Shown: piece after piece, positions 7,570-15,810 of the stretch
Layout: each line of letters opens with the position of its first letter
Position numbering within the stretch: position 1 is the first letter of the stretch
Assembly (NCBI GenBank): GCA_045654025.1
Contig: JAZOMO010000012.1
Coordinates: 1 to 36,779, forward strand
Source: Scatosoma sp045654025
Lineage (GTDB): Bacteria; Bacillota; Clostridia; Christensenellales; Borkfalkiaceae
DNA length: 36,779 bases
Reading direction: 5' to 3'
Program-made: the position numbers and the translations under genes
Notes under the pieces: generated by a model
The model's input: the letters and a program-made list of their open reading frames with translations, nothing else
Told to the model about the DNA's origin: nothing
Database searches by the model: none

Positions 7570-9228
7570 ATGGGTACGATTCGATTTGATCGCAGTGAAG
7601 AACGCCTGCGGCGGCTGGCGGAAAAAGCATACGGCGAGGGGAAGTATATCTCCGCGCTTCGTTTTGCTTGCGCGGCGATTGACGAGGGTGGCCCGGACGT
7701 GGACGGATACTTGCGTATTGCAGACGTCTACGAAAATTTAGGCCTGCAAACGTACGCTATCAAATGGCTGTATAAATGTTTGGCTATCTGTGGAGAAGAG
7801 GACTTGCCTGACGTATACGAAGGGCTGGCGGTCAATTATCTAAACTTGGGCAACGAGAGTGCGTCGGCGTATTATTACAATCAGCTGATCGGCGTGGACG
7901 ATACCCTGACCCCCGAGAATAAAATGGAGATTGCCCAAGCGTTCGCAAGAGAAAAAAAGGACGGCTTGCGGTTTGTGTGGCCGCCCAAACTTGCAGACTT
8001 TTCCAAGGAAATGGATGCGGGTGCACGGGCGTTAAAAGCGGGAAATTGTAGAAGCGCAATTGCCGCGTATTCGGGCGTTGCCCGTGGTAACAAGGACTAC
8101 GTCGAGGCGAAGCGTATGCAGGCGGTTGCCGAGCTGTTAGAGGGTAATCACCTCGTTGCAGAACAGCTCTGCGAGGAAGTGTTGGAGGAGAAGGCGGAGG
8201 ATATTCAAACTCTTTCGACTTTGGCGGCGATTTATCTGGAGCAGGGCAGAACGGCAGAGAGTAAGGCTCTCGCTGAACGGCTGGTAAAAATGCCTACTTC
8301 CTCTACTGAGGAAATGTACAAGGTTGCCACCGTCTGTTGTGAAAACGCTATGCATGAAGAGGCGTACGCGTTGTTCGTGCAGTTGGAAGAAAAGATGCCG
8401 TACGATGGCAGAATGTTGTATTTTAAGGGCGTATCTGCGGCAAAGAGTGGCCGTTTAGGGGTCGCTGAAAAAACGCTGGATAAGTTCTGTATCCTCTACC
8501 CCGATGCGGCGGTAGGGAGATACTATCTCAAGGCGGTTCGTAAAATGCTGGACGGCGGGGAGGACACGACGAAGGACTTCACCTATTTCTATGCAGTGCC
8601 GAAATTTGCCAAGGAGCTCATCTGCCATACTCTGATTTCTTTAGGAAAAATGCCTGCGTCGCAGGTGGCAACTTTTGCCATGTCGGAGGATTTCATCGAA
8701 GACCTGCTGTGGTGTTTTGATGAAATGGACGGTATGGACCAAGATTTGCAGTACGTGGCTTTGATGGTTGCCGAGCACGTTCACGCAGACGAGTTTTTGA
8801 GGGATATGCTGCTTGATTTCGAGGTGTCGGATTTACTAAAGGTGGAAACCTTGCGCGCTCTGTACGAACGCAACGAGGAGGACACCGTGGGGGTGGTACT
8901 GTGCAATATCTATCGCAGTTTGCCCCTGCATAGAATTGAAATCGGCAGGAAAAAGCATAAAAAATACGTGGCTGGGTATGCGAGGGTGGCGTCCAAATTT
9001 GCTATCATCGCTCCTTCCTACGGGAAGAAGTTGAAGAGCGCCGCAGAACGGTTGTACCGTGCTTTAGAGAGCGTGGAGGCAACCGACCTGTTTGAAAAAG
9101 AGGACGATATTGCGTGCGCGATTTTTTTAGCGTCGGGACTAAAAGAGTTAGGCAACGACGTCGTACAGATTGCCGAGGCTTTTGATGCTGACCCGAACAC
9201 GGTAAAACTGTTGCTGATGCACTTATAA
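7570..9228 (+). CDS. Tetratricopeptide-repeat protein
   Basis: I read a 552-residue protein starting MGTIRFDRS, with an AAAGGA site 8 nt upstream. A longer reading from 7435 would lie mostly inside hslO and is rejected. It is almost wholly helical. TPR-like units are visible near residues 15-45 (ALRFACAAIDEGGPDVDGYLR), 55-90, 140-240 and 245-330, in the form of repeated alanine/leucine-rich helix pairs. No signal peptide or membrane span is seen, so it is probably a cytosolic scaffold or adaptor. The last third (about 340-552) has no family I recognise. It sits between hslO and a HEAT-like gene with small gaps, suggesting one operon. Confidence 0.65.
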   Translation: MGTIRFDRSEERLRRLAEKAYGEGKYISALRFACAAIDEGGPDVDGYLRIADVYENLGLQTYAIKWLYKCLAICGEEDLPDVYEGLAVNYLNLGNESASAYYYNQLIGVDDTLTPENKMEIAQAFAREKKDGLRFVWPPKLADFSKEMDAGARALKAGNCRSAIAAYSGVARGNKDYVEAKRMQAVAELLEGNHLVAEQLCEEVLEEKAEDIQTLSTLAAIYLEQGRTAESKALAERLVKMPTSSTEEMYKVATVCCENAMHEEAYALFVQLEEKMPYDGRMLYFKGVSAAKSGRLGVAEKTLDKFCILYPDAAVGRYYLKAVRKMLDGGEDTTKDFTYFYAVPKFAKELICHTLISLGKMPASQVATFAMSEDFIEDLLWCFDEMDGMDQDLQYVALMVAEHVHADEFLRDMLLDFEVSDLLKVETLRALYERNEEDTVGVVLCNIYRSLPLHRIEIGRKKHKKYVAGYARVASKFAIIAPSYGKKLKSAAERLYRALESVEATDLFEKEDDIACAIFLASGLKELGNDVVQIAEAFDADPNTVKLLLMHL

Positions 9229-9244
9229 TACGAGGGATAAAAGT

Positions 9245-10075
9245 ATGGAACTGATGGATTTTGACGGCTTGTTTGACGAGAAACTTGCCGTGTATATGGA
9301 AGAGAAAAAAGACAAGTACACCGAAAGGGAATGGGAAGACGTCATTCCTCGGCTGTATAAAAAATTCGGGGACACCTACGTTGCGAAGGTGGGCTGTACC
9401 CCCAAGGAATATTACGCTCGGATGACGGACGAGCAGTTGGTGCAAACGCTGTCGGCGCACTTGTCGCAGGACGTTCCCGTGCCTGAGTTTTTATGCAACG
9501 AGCTGGAAAACCGCAACAACGTGGAGATACTGTTGCCGCTGTTGGAGAGCGTGGATACCGCTACGCAGTCTTATGCAATCAATTTGATTTTGGACGATAA
9601 GCGTGCGTATGACGGGTACTTTTCATTACTTTGTAATGAAGATGCCAGCGAGGATGTGCGTGATGACGTTGCGGACATTTTCAAACGCAACGCGGACGAG
9701 GTGGCAGAAAAGGTCTTGGCGGCGTACAAAAAAGGGATAGCCACGGAATACATGCTGGAAATCATGTCCCGCGTGGTGGCTCGTTCAGAGGAAATCTTTA
9801 CGATTTTGCGTGACGAATTTTTGTCGGCAGGCGAGCGGACGCCCATGCGCGCAAGCTATCTTGCAGCCTACGGGGATGTGAGGGCGTTGCCTTTGCTTAT
9901 GGAAAAAATCGAGGATAGGACAATCGGGTTCGTGGAGTTCCAAGAATTGAAATATGCCATCGAGGCGCTCGGCGGCGAGTACGACGAGCCGAGGGATTTT
10001 TCGGAGGATAAGGATTATCTGGCGGTGGAAGCGGCTACCGCAAAGGCGATGACAAAACCTGAAATGAAATCGTAA
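9245..10075 (+). CDS. HEAT-like helical repeat protein
   Basis: The 276-residue protein opens with an acidic segment, then shows repeated helix pairs of the HEAT/Armadillo kind, for example PEFLCNELENRNNVEILLP, DVADIFKRNADEVAEKVL and RASYLAAYGDVRALPLLMEKI. No enzyme motif, signal peptide or membrane span is visible. It starts 16 nt after the TPR gene with a GAGGGAT site and ends just before a terminator, so it is the last gene of this run. I do not recognise an exact family and infer a protein-binding role. Confidence 0.55.
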   Translation: MELMDFDGLFDEKLAVYMEEKKDKYTEREWEDVIPRLYKKFGDTYVAKVGCTPKEYYARMTDEQLVQTLSAHLSQDVPVPEFLCNELENRNNVEILLPLLESVDTATQSYAINLILDDKRAYDGYFSLLCNEDASEDVRDDVADIFKRNADEVAEKVLAAYKKGIATEYMLEIMSRVVARSEEIFTILRDEFLSAGERTPMRASYLAAYGDVRALPLLMEKIEDRTIGFVEFQELKYAIEALGGEYDEPRDFSEDKDYLAVEAATAKAMTKPEMKS

Positions 10076-10084
10076 TTTTATGCT

Positions 10085-10115
10085 AAAACAGGCGGTGAAA
10101 TCTGCCTGTTTTTTC
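10085..10115 (+). terminator. Terminator after the HEAT-like gene
   Basis: A 9-bp stem AAAACAGGC/GCCTGTTTT (10085-10093 with 10104-10112) leads into a T-run. It closes the gene run before spoIVA. Confidence 0.9.
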
Positions 10116-10125
10116 TTTTGTCTTG

Positions 10126-10155
10126 GTATAAACTACTTCCGTTTTTGCATACGAT
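10126..10155 (+). promoter_or_regulatory. Sigma-E-like promoter of spoIVA
   Basis: CATACGAT (10148-10155) matches the B. subtilis sigma-E -10 consensus CATACAnT at all but one position. GTATAAA (10126-10132) lies 15 bp upstream, where the -35 belongs. This is where a mother-cell promoter is expected for spoIVA. Confidence 0.6.
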
Positions 10156-10174
10156 AAGACAAATGGAGGTAGCG

Positions 10175-11644
10175 ATGGAAAATTATAGCGTATACGAGGA
10201 TATTTTGCGCCGTACGGGCGGGGATATTTATATCGGCGTGGTAGGGCCCGTACGGACGGGGAAGTCCACGTTTATTAGGCGTTTTATGGAGTCGCTTGTT
10301 TTGCCGTACGCAGACGAGCGCATGAAAGCGGTAATGACCGACGAACTGCCGCAGGCTTCGTCCGGCAGAACGATTATGACCACCGAACCAAAGTTCGTGC
10401 CTGCAAAATCGGCGCAGATTACCACTCCAACGGGCGTAAAGGCAAGCGTTCGCTTGGTGGATTGCGTGGGTTACGTGGTGGACGGCGCGATGGGCTTTGA
10501 GGAGGACGGAGAACCGAGGCTTATAAAAACTCCTTGGGCGAAAGACTCCATTCCCTTCGCGGAGGCGGCGAAAATCGGCACGGAGAAGGTGATTAAGGAA
10601 CATTCCACCGTTGGGGTTTTGGTGACAACGGACGGCAGTTTTACCCCCGTGGAGCGCGCCGCTTACGAAAAGGCGGAGGCGCGTGCGGCGGCGGAGTTAA
10701 AGGCAATGGGGAAACCGTACGTAATCGTTCTAAATTGCGTGGACGCACACTCTTGCGAAGGCTTGCGTGCTAGCTTAGAGGAGAAATATGGCGTACCCGT
10801 GGTCGCGGTGAACGTCGAACAGATGGGGGAGAGTGCCGCTTTGGAGATCCTGCAGGCGGTATTGCTTGAATTTCCCATTCGTTGCTTGGACGTATCTATC
10901 CCCGGTTGGTTGCAGGCGTTGCCGGAGGGGAATCCTTTTGTGGACGGCTTTATGGAAAAGCTGAAGGCGGTCGCTCCGTCATTAAAGAAAATGAAGGACT
11001 GCCGTCTGTTTTTCGATGCCTTTGCGGATACCGAGGACTATATCCCGTCGGACGGCATGGATATGGATGCAGGCACGGGTGAGGCTAGGGCGGCTGTCGA
11101 GGTCAAGGACGGTTTGTTCTTCCGCGCGCTGTCTCACGAGTGCGGGGTGGAAATTCACGACGATTGCGCCCTGATGATGCGGTTAAAGACGCTTGCGGAG
11201 GACGGCAGAAGATATGCGAAAATTAAGTCGGCGTGGGAGGAGGCAGAGGCGACCGGCTACGGCGTGGTTTGCCCGCAAGTGGAGGAATTACAGCTTGCCG
11301 AACCTGCGCTAGTGAAAAAGGGAAGTAATTACGGCGTTCGTTTCCGCGCATCGGGTGCAAGCTATCACATTATGAAGATTGAAATCGACGGGCAGGTGGA
11401 ACCGATCGTGGGCGGAAAATCGCAAGGGGAGAGCTTCTGTTCTTCACTGATTGAGGCTTATGAAGACCAGCCTGAAACCGTTTGGGAAACGAATGTGTTC
11501 GGAAGCAGTGTACGGCAGTTATTAGAGGTGGAATTAGGGGGCAAAAACAAGGGCGTTCCCGAGGAACTGAAAGGGAAACTGCGCCGTACCCTCTCTAAAA
11601 TCGTCAACGAGGGGAAAGGAGGCTTTTTGTGCATACTCTTGTAG
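10175..11644 (+). CDS. spoIVA: Stage IV sporulation protein A, coat morphogenetic ATPase
   Basis: SpoIVA is the mother-cell ATPase that polymerises on the forespore surface as the base of the spore coat. The start is MENYSVYEDI, with GGAGG 5 nt upstream, and gives 489 residues against 492 in B. subtilis. The N-terminus keeps RTGGDIYIGVVGPVRTGKS with the Walker A motif at 24-31. It also keeps the family blocks TIMTTEPKFVP, RLVDCVGYVV, EHSTVGVLVTTDG and, at the C-terminus, a short hydrophobic end after NEGKGG. It stands alone after a terminator with a sigma-E-like promoter. This gene implies that the organism can form endospores or descends from one that could. Confidence 0.97.
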   Translation: MENYSVYEDILRRTGGDIYIGVVGPVRTGKSTFIRRFMESLVLPYADERMKAVMTDELPQASSGRTIMTTEPKFVPAKSAQITTPTGVKASVRLVDCVGYVVDGAMGFEEDGEPRLIKTPWAKDSIPFAEAAKIGTEKVIKEHSTVGVLVTTDGSFTPVERAAYEKAEARAAAELKAMGKPYVIVLNCVDAHSCEGLRASLEEKYGVPVVAVNVEQMGESAALEILQAVLLEFPIRCLDVSIPGWLQALPEGNPFVDGFMEKLKAVAPSLKKMKDCRLFFDAFADTEDYIPSDGMDMDAGTGEARAAVEVKDGLFFRALSHECGVEIHDDCALMMRLKTLAEDGRRYAKIKSAWEEAEATGYGVVCPQVEELQLAEPALVKKGSNYGVRFRASGASYHIMKIEIDGQVEPIVGGKSQGESFCSSLIEAYEDQPETVWETNVFGSSVRQLLEVELGGKNKGVPEELKGKLRRTLSKIVNEGKGGFLCILL

Positions 11645-11659
11645 TTTTTTGTGCATACT
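11624..11659 (+). repeat. Short direct repeat spanning the spoIVA stop codon
   Basis: TTTTTGTGCATACT occurs at 11624-11637 and again at 11646-11659, a 22-bp period. The first copy encodes the last residues of SpoIVA, and the stop codon lies between the copies. Confidence 0.8.
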
Positions 11660-11689
11660 TCTATCAACGCAAGGCGATGGAGGATAGGT

Positions 11690-11785
11690 ATGTCAAAGAA
11701 GAACAAGGTTCGCAAAATTACGGAGGAAGAATACGCGCAATATCTTGCAGAGATAGAGGCGAAAGGCGCCCCGAAAACGGTATAA
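11690..11785 (+). CDS. 31-residue charged small protein after spoIVA
   Basis: A short ORF of 31 codons starts at an ATG with a strong GGAGG 6 nt upstream and ends with TAA before a terminator. The product begins MSKKNKVRKITEEEYAQY. It is basic at the start and acidic in the middle, with no membrane or signal segment, and probably helical. The gap of about 45 nt to spoIVA and the shared terminator suggest co-transcription. It does not resemble the amphipathic SpoVM sequence known to anchor SpoIVA in B. subtilis. I do not recognise a family. Confidence 0.55.
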   Translation: MSKKNKVRKITEEEYAQYLAEIEAKGAPKTV

Positions 11786-11800
11786 AAAATTAAAGAAAAA

Positions 11801-11845
11801 CGCGTAGCTGAACGAAAAAAATACAGCTGCGCGCTTTCTTTTTTG
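11801..11845 (+). terminator. Terminator of the spoIVA unit
   Basis: A 10-bp stem (11801-11810 with 11824-11833, one G-U pair) with a 13-nt A-rich loop runs into CTTTCTTTTTT. Confidence 0.85.
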
Positions 11846-11971
11846 TAGGGGGCAGGTATGCGGTGAGGAGAAAATGTCAAAAATATCCCCACGAATAGCG
11901 TTGCATTGAAGCTTTTTTGCAAAAAAATACCATTTTCTCTATTCTACGGGGCGTTTTTTTTCTTGAAACCC

Positions 11972-12000
11972 TTGACGGGCGGTATTACTTGTGCTATAAT
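11972..12000 (+). promoter_or_regulatory. Strong promoter of the DY-repeat protein gene
   Basis: TTGACG (11972-11977), a 17-bp spacer and a perfect TATAAT (11995-12000). It places transcription start near 12007 and rules out the longer upstream reading of the next gene. Confidence 0.9.
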
Positions 12001-12073
12001 AAACATAAGTTTATTCGTTCGTTTTATACATGGTATAGTGCAAAGAAAGAAAAATAATAACAGAGGTGCGATA

Positions 12074-13669
12074 ATGACGGAAAACAATAAGGATATGCAA
12101 CCTGCATCCAGCGAAGAAGAATTGGTGCTTGTTCTCGACGGTATTTACAGTGAGATTGCGCAGGATATAAATGCCGCTAAGACGGCGATTTTAAACGAGG
12201 TAAAATACACAGCGGTGCAGTCGCAGTCCGTAGAGAAGGATTTGGCGGAAAAGCTGAACGAACAGATTTCTGTAATCAAATCGCTGACCAACGAGCTGAA
12301 ATATAGCATGCAACAAAACCAGGCGGTACATAACGATATTTCCGAGACCATTCACGAAGAGGTTGCCGCTAAGCTTGAAAGTGCAACTTCGAACGAGGCG
12401 TTGCTTGCGGAGATTGATAAAGCGGTGCAGGAATTGCAGGAGAAGGTTGCCGCTTTAGATTTGGATGCCGTGGCGGAGCGAGTTCTGTCGGAACTGCCTG
12501 TTGCGGAAGAAGTGGACTATGATAAAATCGGCGAGACGGTTTTCGAAAAAGCGGAAGAGGTTGTTTCCGAACATTCCAAGCAGATTTTAGAGGCAGTTGC
12601 GTCTATCCCCGTTGCGGAGAACGTTGATTACGTTCGTATCGTTGACGAAGTAGGTGACAGAGTGCTGGAAATCATGCAGGACAGCGCCGATGCTCAACCA
12701 GCAGAGGCGGCTCCTGTTGAAATCGACTACGATAGAATTGTGTACGAAACAGCGGAAAAGGTTGTCGAGAGCTTGCCTCCCGTAGAAAAGCTGGATTATG
12801 AAAAGCTTGCGGAAATGGTTGCGGCAAAGATTACCGTTCCTGCAGTTGATTATGACCTGCTTGCAGAAAAGGTGGTAGAAAAGCTGTCGGAAAAGGAAGA
12901 AACGGCAGAGGTCTATATTGACGGCGACGGCGTGCAGGATATCGCAAACTGTGTTGCTGAAAAGCTTGCAGACGTCTTTGCTTGCAAGGTTTGCGCTACG
13001 GAGGCGGTGGAAGAAGCGGTTGCCGTCGTAGAAGAACCCTGTGAAGAAGCGGTGGTTGTCGTAGAGGAAGTCCTTGAGGCTGAAGCGGAGTTGGCAACGG
13101 CAGAGGTAGCTGTTGAAACGGTTGTAGAGAAAACGCCCGTCGTCGGCTTGGTGGATGCGGATAGCGAGCTGGTCGTTCGTTTAAAGAGAAGCTTTACGGC
13201 GAAACTTAAACAGAGCGAGGACGATATCAAAGGCTATTACAGCGCTTTGAAGAACGCTTTGTCGGAATACAAAAAAATCAATTCCAATATCAGTTGGCAC
13301 GGCGATAGATTTAACTTCGGCCGAGACACGGTTGCAAGAATTACGATTATCGGTAAGACGCTTGGCTTGTATCTGGCGCTTGACCCTGCTGACCCTGAAT
13401 TTAAGCAGACGGTATATCGTCAGAAGGACGTCAGCAAGCAAAAGGCGTATGAAGGCACGCCGTTTATGGTCAAAATTAAGAGTGACGGCGGCTTGAAGAA
13501 GGCGCTCCGTTTGGTGGTAGCTTTGGCAGAAAAGCTGGGCACGGAAAAGGAAGAAGCGTTCTCTACGGTGGATTACGTTGCGATGTATCCGAATGCTACC
13601 GATGAGGAAATGCTGGAAGAAGGCTTGATTAAAGCGACGAAAGAAAAGAAGGTTGCGTTGGATTTCTAA
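12074..13669 (+). CDS. Acidic coiled-coil protein with five DY motifs and a conserved C-terminal domain
   Basis: The 531-residue protein starts MTENNKDM, with an AGAGGTG site a few bases upstream. Residues 15-130 look like coiled coil. From 148 to 260 a motif [VIL]-D-Y-x-x-[IL] recurs five times (DY at 148, 185, 218, 241 and 259), each followed by a short helix rich in A/E/K/V. Residues 310-355 are very acidic and valine-rich. The last part, about 367-490 (RSFTAKLKQSEDDIKGYYS through SWHGDRFNFGRDTVARITI and GKTLGLYLALDP), is a globular domain I have seen in uncharacterised Firmicutes proteins. No membrane segment is visible. It is strongly promoted and monocistronic. Function is unknown. Confidence 0.7.
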   Translation: MTENNKDMQPASSEEELVLVLDGIYSEIAQDINAAKTAILNEVKYTAVQSQSVEKDLAEKLNEQISVIKSLTNELKYSMQQNQAVHNDISETIHEEVAAKLESATSNEALLAEIDKAVQELQEKVAALDLDAVAERVLSELPVAEEVDYDKIGETVFEKAEEVVSEHSKQILEAVASIPVAENVDYVRIVDEVGDRVLEIMQDSADAQPAEAAPVEIDYDRIVYETAEKVVESLPPVEKLDYEKLAEMVAAKITVPAVDYDLLAEKVVEKLSEKEETAEVYIDGDGVQDIANCVAEKLADVFACKVCATEAVEEAVAVVEEPCEEAVVVVEEVLEAEAELATAEVAVETVVEKTPVVGLVDADSELVVRLKRSFTAKLKQSEDDIKGYYSALKNALSEYKKINSNISWHGDRFNFGRDTVARITIIGKTLGLYLALDPADPEFKQTVYRQKDVSKQKAYEGTPFMVKIKSDGGLKKALRLVVALAEKLGTEKEEAFSTVDYVAMYPNATDEEMLEEGLIKATKEKKVALDF

Positions 13670-13691
13670 TCTACGCGAATATAAGACGGAT

Positions 13692-13726
13692 AGAGAGCTG
13701 ATAAGAAATTTTCGGCTCTCTCTTTT
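13692..13726 (+). terminator. Terminator after the DY-repeat protein gene
   Basis: AGAGAGC (13692-13698) pairs with GCTCTCT (13715-13721) across a 16-nt loop, then CTTTTA. The short T-run makes it a modest terminator. Confidence 0.65.
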
Positions 13727-13786
13727 ATGAAGGCTGTGCGGATAATATACGCTAGCCGATGTAGAAAACAAGGAGAATATAGATAA

Positions 13787-15805
13787 GTGGTTACAAAACC
13801 TGCGAAAAGCAGAAAAAATGCTCGTTCGCCGATGGGGACGTCCTTTGACGGGACGGTATTTGAGTCCAAGCGAACGGAAAAAAGAACGAAAACGACGGCG
13901 CGTATAAAAAACGTCGAAGAAAAAAAGGCGGCAAGGACGGACAACAAAGCTTCCTTGGGCAGAGGAAAGCGTACGGAAAAAGCTACTTCTGCCACGCAGA
14001 AAAAGACGGTGTCGGTGGAAACTAAACGCCAACAAAAAACCTCCGCAAAGCATGAGAGGACAAGCCCCTTGCGCGGCAATGAAAGGAAAAAGGCGCCTGC
14101 GCTGAGCGTGGAGGAGAAAAAGCTTACGCCTGTAAAGGTAAAAAAGGGCAAAAAAGCGGTAAAAATCCTCTTCCTTGGCGGCGTTGGAGAAATCGGCAAG
14201 AATATGACGGCGCTGGAATACGGCAACGACATCATTATCATCGACGCAGGTATGACCTTCCCGAATATGGAAGAGATGCCGGGTATTGATTCGGTTGTTC
14301 CCGATATCACCTATCTTGAACAAAACCGTGATAAGGTGCGTGGCGTATTCATCACGCACGGCCACGAAGACCATATCGGCGGTCTGTCGTATCTGATGAA
14401 GGAGCTCAATCCAGACACCCCAGTATATGGTACGAAATTGACCCTAATGCTCGCGGAAAACAAATTACAAGAAAATCGAGTAGTAGGGGTAAAACAGCGC
14501 GTAGTGCAGGTTGGCGACCGTATCAAAGCAGGTGTGTTTGAGGTGGAATTCGTTGGTGTCAACCATTCCATTTCGGGGGCTTGCGCCTTGGCGGTGCGTA
14601 CCCCCTGCGGCCTCATCTACCACAGTGGCGATTTTAAGATTGACTTGACCCCTGTGGCAGGCGCTCCTATGGATTTGAAACGGATTGCAGAACTGGGGCA
14701 AGAGGGTGTCCTTCTGTACATGGCGGAATCGACGAACATCGAACGCCCTGGCTATACGATGAGTGAAACGGTGGTAGGCAACACCCTTGACCATCTGTTT
14801 GCGGAACACACCAACAAGCGTATTATCATCGCAACGTTTGCATCCAACGTGCACCGTATCCAGCAAATCATCGATTTGGCGGTGAAATACCGCAGAAAGG
14901 TTGCGCTGTCAGGTAGAAGTATGCTCCGCGTTTGCGAAGCGGCGACGAAAATCGGGGAATTGAAAATCCCTGAAGGCGTCCTTGTGGATATCGAACAGAC
15001 GAAAAACCTTTTTGATAGGGAGCTGGTTATCCTCTCCACGGGTTCGCAGGGCGAGCCGATGAGTGCGCTGACCCGTATGTCGATGGGGGAATACAACAAG
15101 GTAACAATCGGTGCAAACGACGCCATTATTATGTCCGCAACGCCCATTCCCGGCAACGAAAAGATGGTGTATAAGGTTATCAACAACCTGTACAAGCTGG
15201 GGGCAACGGTCATCTACGAAAGCTTGGAAAAAATCCACGTTTCAGGGCACGCTTGCCAAGAGGAACACAAGATTTTGCACAACCTCTTAAAGCCAAAATT
15301 CTTCATTCCCATTCACGGGGAATATCGCCATTTGAAACGGCATGCAGACTTGGCGGAGGATTTGGGGTTGCCTGCGCAAAACATTTTAATTACGGAAATC
15401 GGCAACTGTGTCGAGCTGACGGAAACTTCGATGCGCTTTGGCGAGAGTATCCCTGCGGGCGCGATGCTGATTGACGGCGAAGCGGTCGAGGACGGGGTAA
15501 ACAGCTCGGTGGTCAAGGAGCGTTTGAAGATGTCTTCGGACGGTATCTTCCTTGTATCCATCGCGGCGACGGGGAATTACGTGATTAACGACCCCGTGAT
15601 TACGTCCATCGGCGTAGTCGTGTCGGAAAATAAATGCACAATTCCCGAACTGACGGGGGTTGTTAAGAGAGCAATCGACAACTTCACGTACGAATATGCC
15701 GCAAAGGAAGAACTTGCCGCGTACGTACGCAAGAGCCTTCGAAACTATCTTTTCAAAAAGATGCGCGAAGCGCCTATGGTTGTCGTAAACGTCTTAGAGG
15801 TATAA
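13787..15805 (+). CDS. rnj: Ribonuclease J with a long basic N-terminal extension
   Basis: RNase J is the metallo-beta-lactamase/beta-CASP nuclease that matures and degrades RNA in Firmicutes, with 5'-exo and endo activity. The catalytic zinc site HGHEDH is at 191-196 within THGHEDHIGGLSYL. GGVGEIGKNM, SGDFKID, STGSQGEP and SGHAC also match the family. A lysine/arginine-rich, low-complexity extension of about 123 residues precedes the usual start of the fold, so the protein has 672 residues against about 555. The start is a GTG with AAGGAG 11 nt upstream. An ATG 15 codons later is an alternative. Confidence 0.93.
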   Translation: MVTKPAKSRKNARSPMGTSFDGTVFESKRTEKRTKTTARIKNVEEKKAARTDNKASLGRGKRTEKATSATQKKTVSVETKRQQKTSAKHERTSPLRGNERKKAPALSVEEKKLTPVKVKKGKKAVKILFLGGVGEIGKNMTALEYGNDIIIIDAGMTFPNMEEMPGIDSVVPDITYLEQNRDKVRGVFITHGHEDHIGGLSYLMKELNPDTPVYGTKLTLMLAENKLQENRVVGVKQRVVQVGDRIKAGVFEVEFVGVNHSISGACALAVRTPCGLIYHSGDFKIDLTPVAGAPMDLKRIAELGQEGVLLYMAESTNIERPGYTMSETVVGNTLDHLFAEHTNKRIIIATFASNVHRIQQIIDLAVKYRRKVALSGRSMLRVCEAATKIGELKIPEGVLVDIEQTKNLFDRELVILSTGSQGEPMSALTRMSMGEYNKVTIGANDAIIMSATPIPGNEKMVYKVINNLYKLGATVIYESLEKIHVSGHACQEEHKILHNLLKPKFFIPIHGEYRHLKRHADLAEDLGLPAQNILITEIGNCVELTETSMRFGESIPAGAMLIDGEAVEDGVNSSVVKERLKMSSDGIFLVSIAATGNYVINDPVITSIGVVVSENKCTIPELTGVVKRAIDNFTYEYAAKEELAAYVRKSLRNYLFKKMREAPMVVVNVLEV

Positions 15806-15810
15806 TACGA

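Noticed and set aside
10118..10174. Longer SpoIVA start (19 extra residues)
   Set aside because: The extra codons overlap the sigma-E-like promoter, and the family start MENYSVYEDI has the GGAGG site.
11906..12073. N-terminal extension of the DY-repeat protein with a hydrophobic start
   Set aside because: The TATAAT promoter at 11972-12000 places the RNA start at about 12007, after this start, and a good ribosome binding site precedes the ATG at 12074.
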